This document shows, in pieces, positions 43,685 through 52,180 of a stretch of DNA of 64,000 bases; the stretch's first letter is position 1, and the number at the start of each line of letters is the position of its first letter. The notes beneath the pieces are model-generated. The model saw nothing but the letters and a program-made list of their open reading frames with translations. It did no database searches and was not told the DNA's origin. Position numbers and translations under genes: made by a program. Source of the stretch: PALSA-693 sp963781155 (lineage in GTDB: Bacteria > Actinomycetota > Acidimicrobiia > Acidimicrobiales > Palsa-688); assembly GCA_963781155.1 (NCBI GenBank), contig CAWAEC010000001.1:1-64000 (forward strand). The letters are read 5' to 3'.

Positions 43685-44170
43685 TTACAGATAGCCGCGT
43701 GGGTCCCCAAAGGGCGGCCCTTCGGGGAGGCGGATCCGGCGTCCGGAGACCTGATCGGGCACGATGCGGATCAGGTGGCCGCGCTGACCGGGAGCCCAGG
43801 GTGTGGCGCCCCCGAACTCGGCCTGGCTGGCCGCTTCACGATTTCGTTCGATTTCGAGTTCCTGAGCGACTCCTTTGACCATGACGCTCCAGCCGGTCCG
43901 GTGGAACGGATCGATCTCGTCCACTTCGAAGGTCACGTTGGACCGGTGTACGGAATAAAGCTTGGCGCCGACGCCGGTCCGGTACAAGATGTCGTGACCG
44001 TCCACCGCGAAGTTGACGGGAAACACCAACGGATAGTGGCCGACGATGATGGCTACCCTCCCGACCGGCTAGGTAGCCAGCAAGTGCCAGCACTCCTCGG
44101 CGTCTATGTCGTCGAGGCTTCCCTCGTCCGCGTCGGGGTTTGAGTTTGTGGATGCGGATGGTGTGTTCAT
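43685..44170 (-). pseudogene. PNPOx-like FMN-binding-fold protein with in-frame amber stop
   Basis: Paralogue of the genes at 23669, 31404 and 39554. From ATG 44170 it reads ...AEECWHLLAT, then TAG at 44071-44069, and in the same frame PVGRVAIIVGHYPLVFPVNF and the full remainder (VTFEVDEIDPFHRTGWSVMV, IRIVPDQVSGRRI). The stop replaces the residue that is Glu in LLATETVGR of the 39554 copy, a one-base change (GAG to TAG). Otherwise nothing is lost, so it is a very recent pseudogene, a read-through case or a sequencing error. It lies 38 bases after the ADH gene on the same strand. Confidence 0.75.
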
Positions 44171-44208
44171 GGCGATTACCTCCCTAGTGGCAGCGCCAGT
44201 CGAACGGC

Positions 44209-45267
44209 TCACGGGTTCAGTCCCTCTGTTCTCGACAGGACCACCTTGAGGGCGCCGGTCTCTGCTGGATCGGCAAAGACCTCGTACGCCTGGGTGAACT
44301 CGTCCAGAGGGAAGCGGTGCGTGACGAAGCGATCCGCGTCCAGCTGATTTCCCTGCAGCAGGCGCAGAAATGTCGGCGTGGAGAACGTATCCACTAGACC
44401 GGTGGTAATGGTCACGTCTTTGATCCACAGGTCTTCCAGGTGGAGCGTCGCCGGCTCGCCGTGAACACCTATGTTGGCTACGTGCCCACCGGGTCGTACC
44501 AGTGCCGTGGCCAGCTCGAAGGCTGTCGACGTTCCGACGGCTTCTATCGTCACATCGGCACCGAGTCCGCCGGTTAAAGCGGCCACGGCAGCCAAAGGAT
44601 CCTCACAGCCGTTATTGACGGTCACGTCTGCTCCGAATTGCTTCGCCGCCTCGAGCCGGCTGCTGGCCAGATCAATGGCGACGACGTGCGCCGGGCTGTA
44701 CAGCCGGCTGCCCATGATTGCGGCCAGCCCGATCGGTCCGGCGCCGACGACCGCGACCACGTCGCCGGGCCGAACTCTTCCATTGAGCACACCGACCTCG
44801 TATCCGGTCGGAAGGATATCGGCGACCATGAGCAGCGCTTCGTCGCTGACGCCGTCTGGGGCTGGATATGTAGATGTGTCCGCGTAGGGTACCCGGACGT
44901 ACTCCGCTTGGGTGCCGTCGATCAGGTGCCCTAGGATCCAGCCACCGCCACCCCGGCATTGCCCATAGTGCCCCTCCCGGCAGTATCGGCAGGTGGCGCA
45001 CGAGGTGATGCAGGACACGAGGACCTTATCGCCCGGCTTTAGCTGCTTGACCGCGGTGCCGACTGACTCGACCATCCCGACGGCTTCGTGGCCGAGGATC
45101 CGGCCGTCCGTCACGGCAGGCACGTCACCTTTGAGGATGTGGAGATCCGTCCCGCAAATGGTGACGGCGTCGACCCGGACGATGGCGTCGGTATCGGCCT
45201 GCAGCCGGGGCTTCGGGACCTCTTCCCACGCCTTCTTTCCGGGACCGTGGTACACGAGCGCTTTCAT
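44209..45267 (-). CDS. Zinc-dependent alcohol dehydrogenase (MDR family)
   Basis: A 352-residue medium-chain dehydrogenase. The catalytic Zn site is C38 in TICGTDLHILKG with the following GHEAVGMVESVG (His-Glu); the structural Zn loop is CITSCATCRYCREGHYGQC. The Rossmann motif is VAVVGAGPIGLAAI. It resembles secondary-alcohol or alpha-type dehydrogenases using NAD(P)+. GAGAGGA precedes the ATG. A degenerate, deleted copy lies at 53095-53600. In a hypoxia context it could regenerate NAD+ by aldehyde or ketone reduction; that is inference. Confidence 0.92.
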   Translation of the reverse strand: MKALVYHGPGKKAWEEVPKPRLQADTDAIVRVDAVTICGTDLHILKGDVPAVTDGRILGHEAVGMVESVGTAVKQLKPGDKVLVSCITSCATCRYCREGHYGQCRGGGGWILGHLIDGTQAEYVRVPYADTSTYPAPDGVSDEALLMVADILPTGYEVGVLNGRVRPGDVVAVVGAGPIGLAAIMGSRLYSPAHVVAIDLASSRLEAAKQFGADVTVNNGCEDPLAAVAALTGGLGADVTIEAVGTSTAFELATALVRPGGHVANIGVHGEPATLHLEDLWIKDVTITTGLVDTFSTPTFLRLLQGNQLDADRFVTHRFPLDEFTQAYEVFADPAETGALKVVLSRTEGLNP

Positions 45268-45773
45268 TTTGTCGTCCTCTCTACCGCGGCGATCATCACG
45301 TCGACCTTACGAGGAGGCCGCCTCGGGCGGCAGAGGCGAACGGCCCCACTCGCTGAGTCTCCTCGGCGCAGCGATACGCCGGGTTCGAAGGGTCGGGGCT
45401 CGCCGACAAAGTGACCTTGACGCTGCCATGTGGACGTTCGAGGCGTCAGTATTTGGTCGAGGCGCCAGACCAGGAGGACCCCTGACCACGTTCCGACACC
45501 GACTTGCGGCACCGTCACGAGGACTCCAAACTCCTGAGGGTCGGGGCCACGATGTCGGCATCGACTCCGGCTGCGCCTCGAGTTGGCCAGCCGGGACCCC
45601 GAGGGAGAACGGCGCATGGGATCCAACCCCCACGCCAATGGCGGCTTGTTGCTGCGGGAGCTCCCCTCCCGGACTTTCGTCGCTACGCCTTAGAAGTGTC
45701 CTAGCCGGGGTCGACCGGCGGCGAGGCCACGCGGGTACTTGGCTGGCGGGGGCTCGAGTTGGGGCGAACTGCC
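45268..45773. other. Intergenic, no supported gene
   Basis: About 500 bases between the ADH and kinase genes. CCGGACTTTCGTCG near 45670 has a half-site similar to the boxes but is ~400 bases from any start. Nothing else supported. Confidence 0.35.
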
Positions 45774-47337
45774 CTAAGGGGTGCGGCCACGGTCTCTACC
45801 CTTGTGAGTCGGGACCGCCCACTGCAGCAAAGTGCCGGTCGGCTTGCGGGCAGTGATGCGTAGCTCGCCGCCGAGTTGCGCAGCCCGATCAGCCATGTTG
45901 ACCACCCCATGCCCGGCACTGGGGCTGTCCGGTGGCCCGATCCCATCGTCGGCGACGCTGAGTGTCACGCTGGCTGCAGTGGCCTGTACCACCACATCGG
46001 CTCGCGATGCGTGGGCGTGACGAACCACGTTGGTCAATGCTTCGCGAGTTACCGCCAGCAGGTGGGTCATGGTCTGGTCCGAAATGGCCGCCTCCACCGG
46101 TCCTCTGAAGGTCACCCGGGGTGTGAAGTCGAGCTGGCTACCGACCTCGGCCACCACCTCGCGGAACTCGTTGCCGTACGCCGAGCTCGGCCGTCTGGGG
46201 CCGATTGAGGTCGAAGATGGTCTCGCGGATATCCCGTATCACCTCGTCAATTGCTTCGACGGCCTCTACGATCCGGTCGCTGACACGAGGATCCGCCAGG
46301 CGCTGAGCACTCTGCAAGCGCATCCCCAAGGCAAAGAGTCGCTGAATGACAGTGTCGTGCAGGTCGCGAGCGATTCGTTCATGCTCCGACACCATGTGCA
46401 GGTCCTCCACGGCGTCCCGCGCCGCGCCGAGGGCGATGCCCACCGCGGCGGCCGAGGCGAACACCTCTACGGCCGCCACCTCCTCGTGGGTGAAACACTC
46501 GGCGCCAGCGTCACGAGCGACAACCAAGGCTCCGATCGGTTTGTTCTGGGTCAGCATAGGCAGGTAGACGCCCGGCCCGAAACCGTCTCGTCGCGCCTCG
46601 CTCAGCACTGCCGGTTCAGCGCTCATGTCCAGGAGAACTACGGGCTGGCCTGCTCGCATTGCCCCGGCCGACAGGCTCGTTTGGGCGTCCAAAGAGGCAC
46701 CGACGAGCAGGTCGGCGCTGCGGCCCGACGCCGCCGTCACCACCAGTCGATCGGGGTCGGTCTCGTCGGGGACCACCACCCAGGCCGCCGAGGCGCGCAC
46801 CAGCCGCTGCGCCCGCTCCGAGACTGCCGTCAGGATGTCGGTGACGTCCTCACCCGCCAGCACTTGCCGGGTCACCTCGTTGACGTCCCGCATCAAGTGT
46901 TCACTGCGCCGCCTGCTGGTGGCATCGCGAACGAACGCGGCCGTACGAACGCGCCCGTGGAGGCGGAGCGGGGTCAGGCTGACGTCGACGGGAAAGACGC
47001 TGCCGTCTCGGCGACGCCCGTGCAGTTCCAACCCCGCGCCCATGGCTCGGGGCACCGGGTCCTTGCTGTAGCTGGCCCGATAGTCCCGATGGACATGCCT
47101 GACCCGATCCGGGACCAGCATCTCTATCGGCTGCCCCACCACCTGCTCGGTGCGATACCCAAACAGCGTCTCCGTCGCGGCGCTGGCCATCTCGATGCGA
47201 CCTTGCTCATCGACAACCACCACAGCGTCCGGCGAAGAAGCCATCAGCGCATCCGAGAGGTTGCTCAAGTCCTCGCTCACTGGCGTAGATAGTAGGGCGT
47301 CAGCGAACCGTCCCAGAGCGCTCCGCTGATTACCCAC
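45774..47337 (-). pseudogene. DevS-like PAS-GAF histidine kinase, one frameshift
   Basis: From the N terminus: PAS (SPDAVVVVDEQGRIEMASAA; LFGYRTEQVVGQPIEMLVPD), GAF (ILTAVSERAQRLVRASAAW, ending VGIALGAARDAV), HisKA_3 helix with the phosphorylated His in ERIARDLHDTVIQRLFALGM. The frame then ends at a stop near 46138, while another frame takes over from about 46190 (YGNEFREVVAEVGSQLDF) through the ATPase domain (ADVVVQATAASVTLSVADDG, GHGVVNMADRAAQLGG). One indel near 46180 separates the two halves. Start: GTG 47280 (homologous to the other copy) or GTG 47337. A box-like site is at 47360. Confidence 0.8.
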
Positions 47338-47359
47338 GTGCGCAAATGCCTAGCAGAGA

Positions 47360-47373
47360 GGGACGTATGGCCC
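47360..47373. promoter_or_regulatory. DosR-like box (GGGACGTATGGCCC)
   Basis: Both half-sites perfect (GGGAC, GGCCC). It lies 53 bases before the 59-residue ORF on the plus strand and 22-79 bases before the leftward kinase gene, depending on its start. Confidence 0.55.
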
Positions 47374-47426
47374 TGGAAAAGGGGCGGAAAGCGGGATGAG
47401 AATACGGTTATTGAAAGGAGTGACCG

Positions 47427-47606
47427 ATGGCTCAGTGTCACGACAGCTATGAAGGCGGAACCTGGCCGGCGCACCACATCAGGGAGGTTGATGGCGCCCA
47501 GTGCCGCGATACGTATACGAAGTCGGAACCGATGAGTAGCGATCTCCAGGACAAGGTCGGCGCGTTGGCGGAAGACCGGGCGTCGCAACTGGCTGGAGTC
47601 GAATAG
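47427..47606 (+). CDS. Small 59-residue protein, unknown
   Basis: ATG with a strong ribosome binding site (AAAGGAG, 6 bases away) and a TAG stop at 47604-47606. The protein begins MAQCHDSYEGGTWPAHHIRE, contains a second Cys (DGAQCRDTYT) and ends with an acidic helix (LQDKVGALAEDRASQLAGVE). No family recognised. A perfect-half-site DosR-like box is 53 bases upstream. The leader sequence resembles 33690-33710 next to the other kinase remnant (GAGAGGAATGACTC), which suggests that both came from one duplicated block. Two Cys and two adjacent His could bind metal; that is only a guess. Confidence 0.55.
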   Translation: MAQCHDSYEGGTWPAHHIREVDGAQCRDTYTKSEPMSSDLQDKVGALAEDRASQLAGVE

Positions 47607-47842
47607 TCGTGGCGCCAGACCGGCAGATGACGTCGCGTTCGCCATCGCCGAGATGGCATCTGCCGACGGCAAATCCATCATCGCTGGTGAGAGGCGAGGC
47701 TCGGGCGGGTGGCGAACTCCCTTGCAAGAAGCTGTCAGCACTCCCGCCGATCATCCGAGCAGCGGTCCCGCTGATAGACCCACCATCAACCCTGTAGGAT
47801 TGCTGGTCGCGGAGCAGTCGCCGCCGCTGAGAAGATGTGGCC

Positions 47843-48622
47843 ATGAGCGACACCCACGTTCCCACTGTCTTGGTCGGTGTCGATGGGACACCCGCCGGAG
47901 ACGCTGCCCTCGCCTGGTCCTTGCAGGAGGCCCGCATTCGCCAGGCGGCGGTCGAAGCCTTTGTGGTGTGGTCGATCCAGATCGCCGCGATTGCGAATGT
48001 AGGGTTGGATGCCCTCACCGAGAGTGACGCCCGACATCTGCTCGACGAGTCTCTTCTTCGCGTCGGCGGCACCGGTGGGATCCGGGTACGTCTCCAAACG
48101 CGGGCAGGCCCACCTTTCTCCGAGCTGGCGCTCGAGGCAGCTGCGACCCACGCTGTTCTCATCGTTGTGGGGAACCATCCACACGGAGTACTCCACGACG
48201 CGCTAGTAGGGGTGCCGACGACGGCGTTGACCCACCACGCTCGCCAGCCCCTCGTCTTGGTTTCCCCGGGCCCGTCACGACCCGGGAATGGGCATCTCGT
48301 CGTTGGGGTCGATGGCAGCGACGCAAGCGTCGCTGCGCTGCGATGGGCGGTTGCGGAAGCGGCCATCCGCCAGCAACCGGTTCGCGCTGTCAGGGTTTAC
48401 GAGGCTCGGTCGCACGTCTCGGCCCAACCTGTCCAACAGCGCCGGCTGCTCGACGAACTTCGCGATACGCTCGCCGCCAATGCCAACGCTCGTGTGGAGG
48501 TCGAGGCCACCGTCGTCGAGGGCTCAACGGCACAGGTGCTGGTCGGCATTAGCGCAGAAGCCGAGCAGCTCGTGCTTGGCGCGTCCGCTCGACGGAATCT
48601 CGCCGAAATTGATCGCCGGTAG
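47843..48622 (+). CDS. Tandem universal stress protein, last ~28 residues lost to a frameshift
   Basis: A 259-residue protein with two Usp domains (VPTVLVGVDGTPAGDAALAW; GHLVVGVDGSDASVAALRWA). The second domain is cut after LVLGASARRNLAEIDRR. In the +1 frame from about 48605 the expected ending continues (LIAGSEIRACARATRVPLVL, then VPPALNES), so a single indel removed the last strand and the end of the ATP loop. It may be a truncated but still folded protein, or a sequencing error. ATG 47843 (GTG 47837 is an alternative); GAGAAG is the weak ribosome site. Confidence 0.75.
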   Translation: MSDTHVPTVLVGVDGTPAGDAALAWSLQEARIRQAAVEAFVVWSIQIAAIANVGLDALTESDARHLLDESLLRVGGTGGIRVRLQTRAGPPFSELALEAAATHAVLIVVGNHPHGVLHDALVGVPTTALTHHARQPLVLVSPGPSRPGNGHLVVGVDGSDASVAALRWAVAEAAIRQQPVRAVRVYEARSHVSAQPVQQRRLLDELRDTLAANANARVEVEATVVEGSTAQVLVGISAEAEQLVLGASARRNLAEIDRR

Positions 48623-48710
48623 CGAGATCCGCGCTTGCGCCCGAGCAACCCGCGTGCCGCTGGTATTAGTGCCGCCCGCACTCAACGAAAGTCGATCGCC
48701 ACCCCCATAA

Positions 48711-49206
48711 GGCGGGAACCGGGCACCGAGAAGAAGGAAGCATTCTGATGACAATACTGACGCTGTTGCCATATTGGGTGATCCGTCCGAGCGAACAAAC
48801 CCGCGGGTGTGGGAATGGGTGAAGCAATCGAAGCATCCTGGCCGCCGACGCCTGCGAACGCCCTCGAAGTGCACGAGCTATCGCCGGTCCACTCAAGTTC
48901 AGCTTCGGTCGTTCCTGCCCGCCGCTGCTACCGCCAGTAACCCCGTAGACATGGTGGCCTCAGCCTCGGCCGCCGATTACCGCCGAGCCCTTCGCCTAAG
49001 CTCTCAATGACGACGACGTCGACGCCGTGGTGGCGATCTTTGCACCGGCCCTGGTCACCCCGGCCGATGAGGTGGCCGCCGAGATCGCCGAAATGCACCT
49101 CAACCCCGTCACCGCCTCCCCCGATGGCGTGGTCGCAGTTGACGCCAAAGTGCGAATCGCCCCACGCCACCCAGAGCCAGATCTCGCGCTCCGGGAACTC
49201 CGTTAG
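48711..49206 (+). pseudogene. Chimeric pseudogene: DoxX 5' end joined to acyl-CoA synthetase fragments
   Basis: Bases 48725-48835 copy the leader and first ~20 codons of the DoxX gene (GAGAAGGAAGCATTCTGATG context; GDPSERTNPRVWEWVK). At ~48837 this joins a degraded copy of the 34354 gene (AADACE..., then LRSFLPAAATASNPVDMVAS, matching bases ~35846-36100), which after ~230 bases jumps at GAGATCGC-GAAATG to the last ~115 bases of that gene (MHLNPVTASPDGVVAVDAKV) and its stop. The middle ~810 bases are deleted. Frameshifts and stops abound. Confidence 0.85.
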
Positions 49207-49365
49207 CCCACGGCGGCGGTCGGGGACGCGTTCCCGTGGAAGCAGAACGGGGTTTGGAAGTCCACCACCGCCACTGGGAGGGGGCGGCTGTGACGTTCGC
49301 CTCTATTGATCTGCGACGCGGCGAGCGCAGACTGGACGAACTAAGGATAACTGGGAGGTTCAGAC

Positions 49366-49911
49366 GTGAAAGTTGTCCTCATATATGAGTCCATGTTCGG
49401 GGCTACCCGCAGTGTCGCCGAGGCCATCGCCGAGGGCATGCGCACCTCGGCCGACGTCGTGGTACGCCACACGTCGGACACCGGCCCCTTCACTCTTGAC
49501 TGGGCTGATTTGGTCGTCGTCGGTGCCCCAACTCAGGCTTGGAGCATGCCGCGACCCAGAACCCGCAAGGGTACGCCTGGCTACGTCCGAAAACGGTGCA
49601 GCGGACTTGTCCTTGAGCCCGGGGCCCAGATCGAGTCTGGCGTGCGAGAGTTTCTCGCCTCGCTCCCGTCGTTAAGGATATCAGCCGCGGCGTTCGACAC
49701 TCGCATCAAGGCCCCCCGGCTGTTCACCGGGCGGGCGTCGAAGGCCATCGGACGAGCCTTAGCTCGTCGCGGCGCCCGATTGGTCGTGCCCCCGGAGAGC
49801 TTCTTGGTCGACAGGAAAAGTCATCTCATCCCGACCGAGTCCGAGCGGGTCCGGGCGTGGGGTGCCCACGTGGTCATGGAGAGCTCCTCGAGGGAAATGG
49901 CTGCCACCTGA
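49366..49911 (+). CDS. Flavodoxin-domain protein
   Basis: A 181-residue flavodoxin. VVLIYESMFGATRSVAEAIA contains the FMN phosphate loop and LVVVGAPTQAWSMPRPRTRK the second flavin loop; ASLPSLRISAAAFDTRI corresponds to the third. GGGAGG lies nine bases before the GTG. It is convergent with the cytochrome b operon (15 bases between stops). Probably an electron carrier or a flavodoxin-type NAD(P)H reductase; the partner is unknown. Confidence 0.85.
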   Translation: MKVVLIYESMFGATRSVAEAIAEGMRTSADVVVRHTSDTGPFTLDWADLVVVGAPTQAWSMPRPRTRKGTPGYVRKRCSGLVLEPGAQIESGVREFLASLPSLRISAAAFDTRIKAPRLFTGRASKAIGRALARRGARLVVPPESFLVDRKSHLIPTESERVRAWGAHVVMESSSREMAAT

Positions 49912-49926
49912 GCCGGCCGCCGCGCC

Positions 49927-50919
49927 CTATTTCGGTGGTGCTGATGGAGCCATATTGGTCAGAGGGTGATCCCGGTAGTAGTCGCGCCAGATGATCTTGT
50001 AGATCGGTATCCATCGTGGTATCGATCGCACGCCGGGGATGATGGGGACCAGGATGAGGGCGAGGGACAGGATCATCATGATCGCCCACACCAGGGCGTC
50101 GGCGTTGCCGGAGGTTTTGAACGGGGATATCTGGTACCAGAAGGTGTACAGCCACAGCCAGGCTTGGCCCGGGTAGCTGCCGGTCTCGTTCATGATGCCC
50201 CACTGGTCACCGCCGAGATGTTGGACGTTGGCCAGGTTGCCCAGGTAGGTGCCGTCGGCCAGGAACAGGAGGGGTTTGGTGTAGTTGTCCTGGTAGAAGC
50301 CGCTGCCCTGGTTGACCAGTTGGCTGTTGAGGGCGCCGCTTTGGGCCAGGCGGAGCAGGGCCGCGGTCATGGCCGGTACCGGGCCGTAGTTGCCGGGGGC
50401 GACCTTGGCCGGGTCGTTGCCGGGGGCTTTGGAGATGGCGGTGTCGTAGGCGCTGGCCCAGGCCTGCTGCTGGCTGGTGCTGGCGTTGCGGTAGGCAGCC
50501 AGGGCGGCAGTAAGGGCAGGGTTGCCGGTGACTGTGGACAGGGGGGCCAGCACGAAATCGACCGCGGGGTCGACGGGTAGGCGCACGCCGGCCCAGTTTT
50601 GCAGGTGCAGGAAGAAGATCGACTGGCCGGTGCCGGCCTGGTTGTAGGGGGGTCCGTAGGAGGCGCTGGTGCTGGTCCCGTCGAGCTCGGTGACAGCGGT
50701 GGTGACGAAGTCGGCCGGGTCCTGGCGGCCCCACTGTTGCAGAGTAATGGCCTTGTCGTCGGGGGAGGACAGCACCAGGGCGGCGATCACCGCGACCAGG
50801 CCGACCACGATCAGGGCGATCACGAATTCCTTGACCAGGTCGTAAGGGCGTTTGGGTCCGGTCCACTGTCCCGCACTGGTCCGTCGCCGGTGACGGCGAG
50901 AGGGTGTCGGTTCGCTCAC
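49927..50919 (-). CDS. Membrane protein of the cytochrome b6-like operon, large extracytoplasmic domain
   Basis: A 330-residue protein I cannot assign. After a basic N terminus comes one helix (EFVIALIVVGLVAVIAALVL), then a soluble ~190-residue region rich in Gln/Asn/Thr (no Cys pair, no CxxCH), then two C-terminal helices (QAWLWLYTFWYQISPF; LVWAIMMILSLALILVPIIP) and a short basic end. The GTG start overlaps the cyt b stop (GTGA), so it is translated together with it. It stands where subunit IV or a Rieske/cytochrome c partner would be expected, but it shows none of their motifs. An assembly or quinone-site partner is inferred only. Confidence 0.8.
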   Translation of the reverse strand: MSEPTPSRRHRRRTSAGQWTGPKRPYDLVKEFVIALIVVGLVAVIAALVLSSPDDKAITLQQWGRQDPADFVTTAVTELDGTSTSASYGPPYNQAGTGQSIFFLHLQNWAGVRLPVDPAVDFVLAPLSTVTGNPALTAALAAYRNASTSQQQAWASAYDTAISKAPGNDPAKVAPGNYGPVPAMTAALLRLAQSGALNSQLVNQGSGFYQDNYTKPLLFLADGTYLGNLANVQHLGGDQWGIMNETGSYPGQAWLWLYTFWYQISPFKTSGNADALVWAIMMILSLALILVPIIPGVRSIPRWIPIYKIIWRDYYRDHPLTNMAPSAPPK

Positions 50920-51578
50920 CGGTCGCGCTTGCCGTCGCTGGTGGGCCCGCCGTCCGCGTCGATGCCGACCGGCGGTACCACACCCCGGATGCGCACCAAC
51001 ACCACGTGCAACACCACGATAATCCCCACGCCCAGTGGGAGCAGCATGATGTGCCACAACAGCATCTGGCCCAGGTTGAGGACATTCCAGAACGCCCCCA
51101 CCCCGGTGCTGTTGATCCCGTCTTTGGCCTGGGTGGCGATCCATTGCGAGTCGAAGTTGGTCTGGACCACATAGCCGGTGAAGGCGGTGGCGACCGACAC
51201 CAAGAAGGCCACCACCCCCGTCACCCAGGTCAGCCCGCGCCGGCCTCGCCAGGCCGCCATCCAGAACTTGCCCCACAAGTGAATGACCATGAAGAAGAAG
51301 AACAGCTCCACGCTCCACAGGTGCAAGCTGTTGAAGAAATGCCCGACCGCGGTGGTGTGCCACCAGTTGATCCCGCCCAGAGCCAGCACCGCACCCGAGA
51401 CGATGATGAAGACCAGCGCGGCCAGGGTGAGCACCCCGAACACATAGATCCACGACGACACATAGGCCGGCTGGTGGTCGGGAAGAGCCCGGTCCGGGGG
51501 CAAAGCCGACAGCAGCCGGTCCCGGACACGACCCGTCCAGCTGCCGCCAGGTCGCTCCGACACCGGAGTGGCGGTCAC
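50916..51578 (-). CDS. Cytochrome b6-like protein (cyt b N-terminal domain)
   Basis: A 220-residue di-haem cytochrome b N-terminal domain with four helices. Haem ligands by pattern are H86/H100 (NSLHLWSVELFFFFMVIHLW) and H176/H191 (LLWHIMLLPLGVGIIVVLHV); the 14- and 15-residue spacings are those of cytochrome b6. GRRGLTWVTGVV and TAFTGYVVQ correspond to the conserved loop and the quinone-side helix. The b C-terminal (subunit IV) half is not encoded downstream; a 330-residue unknown membrane protein is. GTG at 51578 overlaps the stop of the small upstream gene. Confidence 0.88.
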   Translation of the reverse strand: MTATPVSERPGGSWTGRVRDRLLSALPPDRALPDHQPAYVSSWIYVFGVLTLAALVFIIVSGAVLALGGINWWHTTAVGHFFNSLHLWSVELFFFFMVIHLWGKFWMAAWRGRRGLTWVTGVVAFLVSVATAFTGYVVQTNFDSQWIATQAKDGINSTGVGAFWNVLNLGQMLLWHIMLLPLGVGIIVVLHVVLVRIRGVVPPVGIDADGGPTSDGKRDR

Positions 51579-51754
51579 GGCCGGTTCCTTCCCCCCGGGA
51601 ACGGAGCGAACAGGGCCACCACGAACACCACGATCATCAACACGATGACAATAAAATTCGCCAGCGACAGCTGGACGAACCCCCAGTGGATGAAATAGCC
51701 GGGGCTGTTCAAGTTCACGGCCAGCAACCCACCCGAGGACGCGGCACTGACCAC
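51575..51754 (-). CDS. Small single-helix membrane protein, first gene of cytochrome b operon
   Basis: A 59-residue protein: VVSAASSGGLLAVNLNSPGY, then a long hydrophobic helix (LANFIVIVLMIVVFVVALFA) and a short basic end. The GTG at 51754 lies 7 bases after GGAGG, and its stop overlaps the cyt b start (GTGA). Single-helix subunits are common in b6f-type complexes, so a structural role is plausible. The frame is open to 51877 but the ribosome site favours 51754. Confidence 0.7.
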   Translation of the reverse strand: MVSAASSGGLLAVNLNSPGYFIHWGFVQLSLANFIVIVLMIVVFVVALFAPFPGGRNRP

Positions 51755-52180
51755 CAGCCACCTCCCGGCAACTCTCGCAAATCTACCAACGAATGTAATG
51801 ACCGACGTGCACGGGCTGGGGGATCCCCCACCGGACGGGCACGCCGTCCAGGACACGAGCGGCGAACGATCGGGCATCGATCACCGCGGTCCCTGAGCGA
51901 CAGGCGGTGGCGCGAGCCTGAAGGCCGCACTTTGCCACCGCCGAGCGGCTCCGTTCAGACCTACGTCGCGGGATTAGGGGGTTCCGACCCGATATCCGAT
52001 GCCGTTGGATCAGCAAAGGTCGAAGTCGGGCTCGCCGATACGGCCGCACCCGGGCTGCCGTGGCGACGAGGTCGTCAGCCAACTAAAGAAACAGTTTTGC
52101 GGGAGCGGCCTCTGGACGCGCCAGTGCGGCCCGCGGGGAGCGGACCGCACCAGTGTGACGTGACCGAGGCAGCGGACCGG
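51755..52180. other. Intergenic, no supported gene
   Basis: About 425 bases upstream of the cytochrome b operon and downstream of doxX. Must hold the operon promoter, but no clear box or -10/-35 pair is seen. Confidence 0.4.

Noticed and set aside
43522..43878. 118-codon plus-strand ORF with a hydrophobic stretch
   Set aside because: No ribosome site, overlaps the oxidase-like pseudogene antisense, and only ~20 codons look membrane-like.
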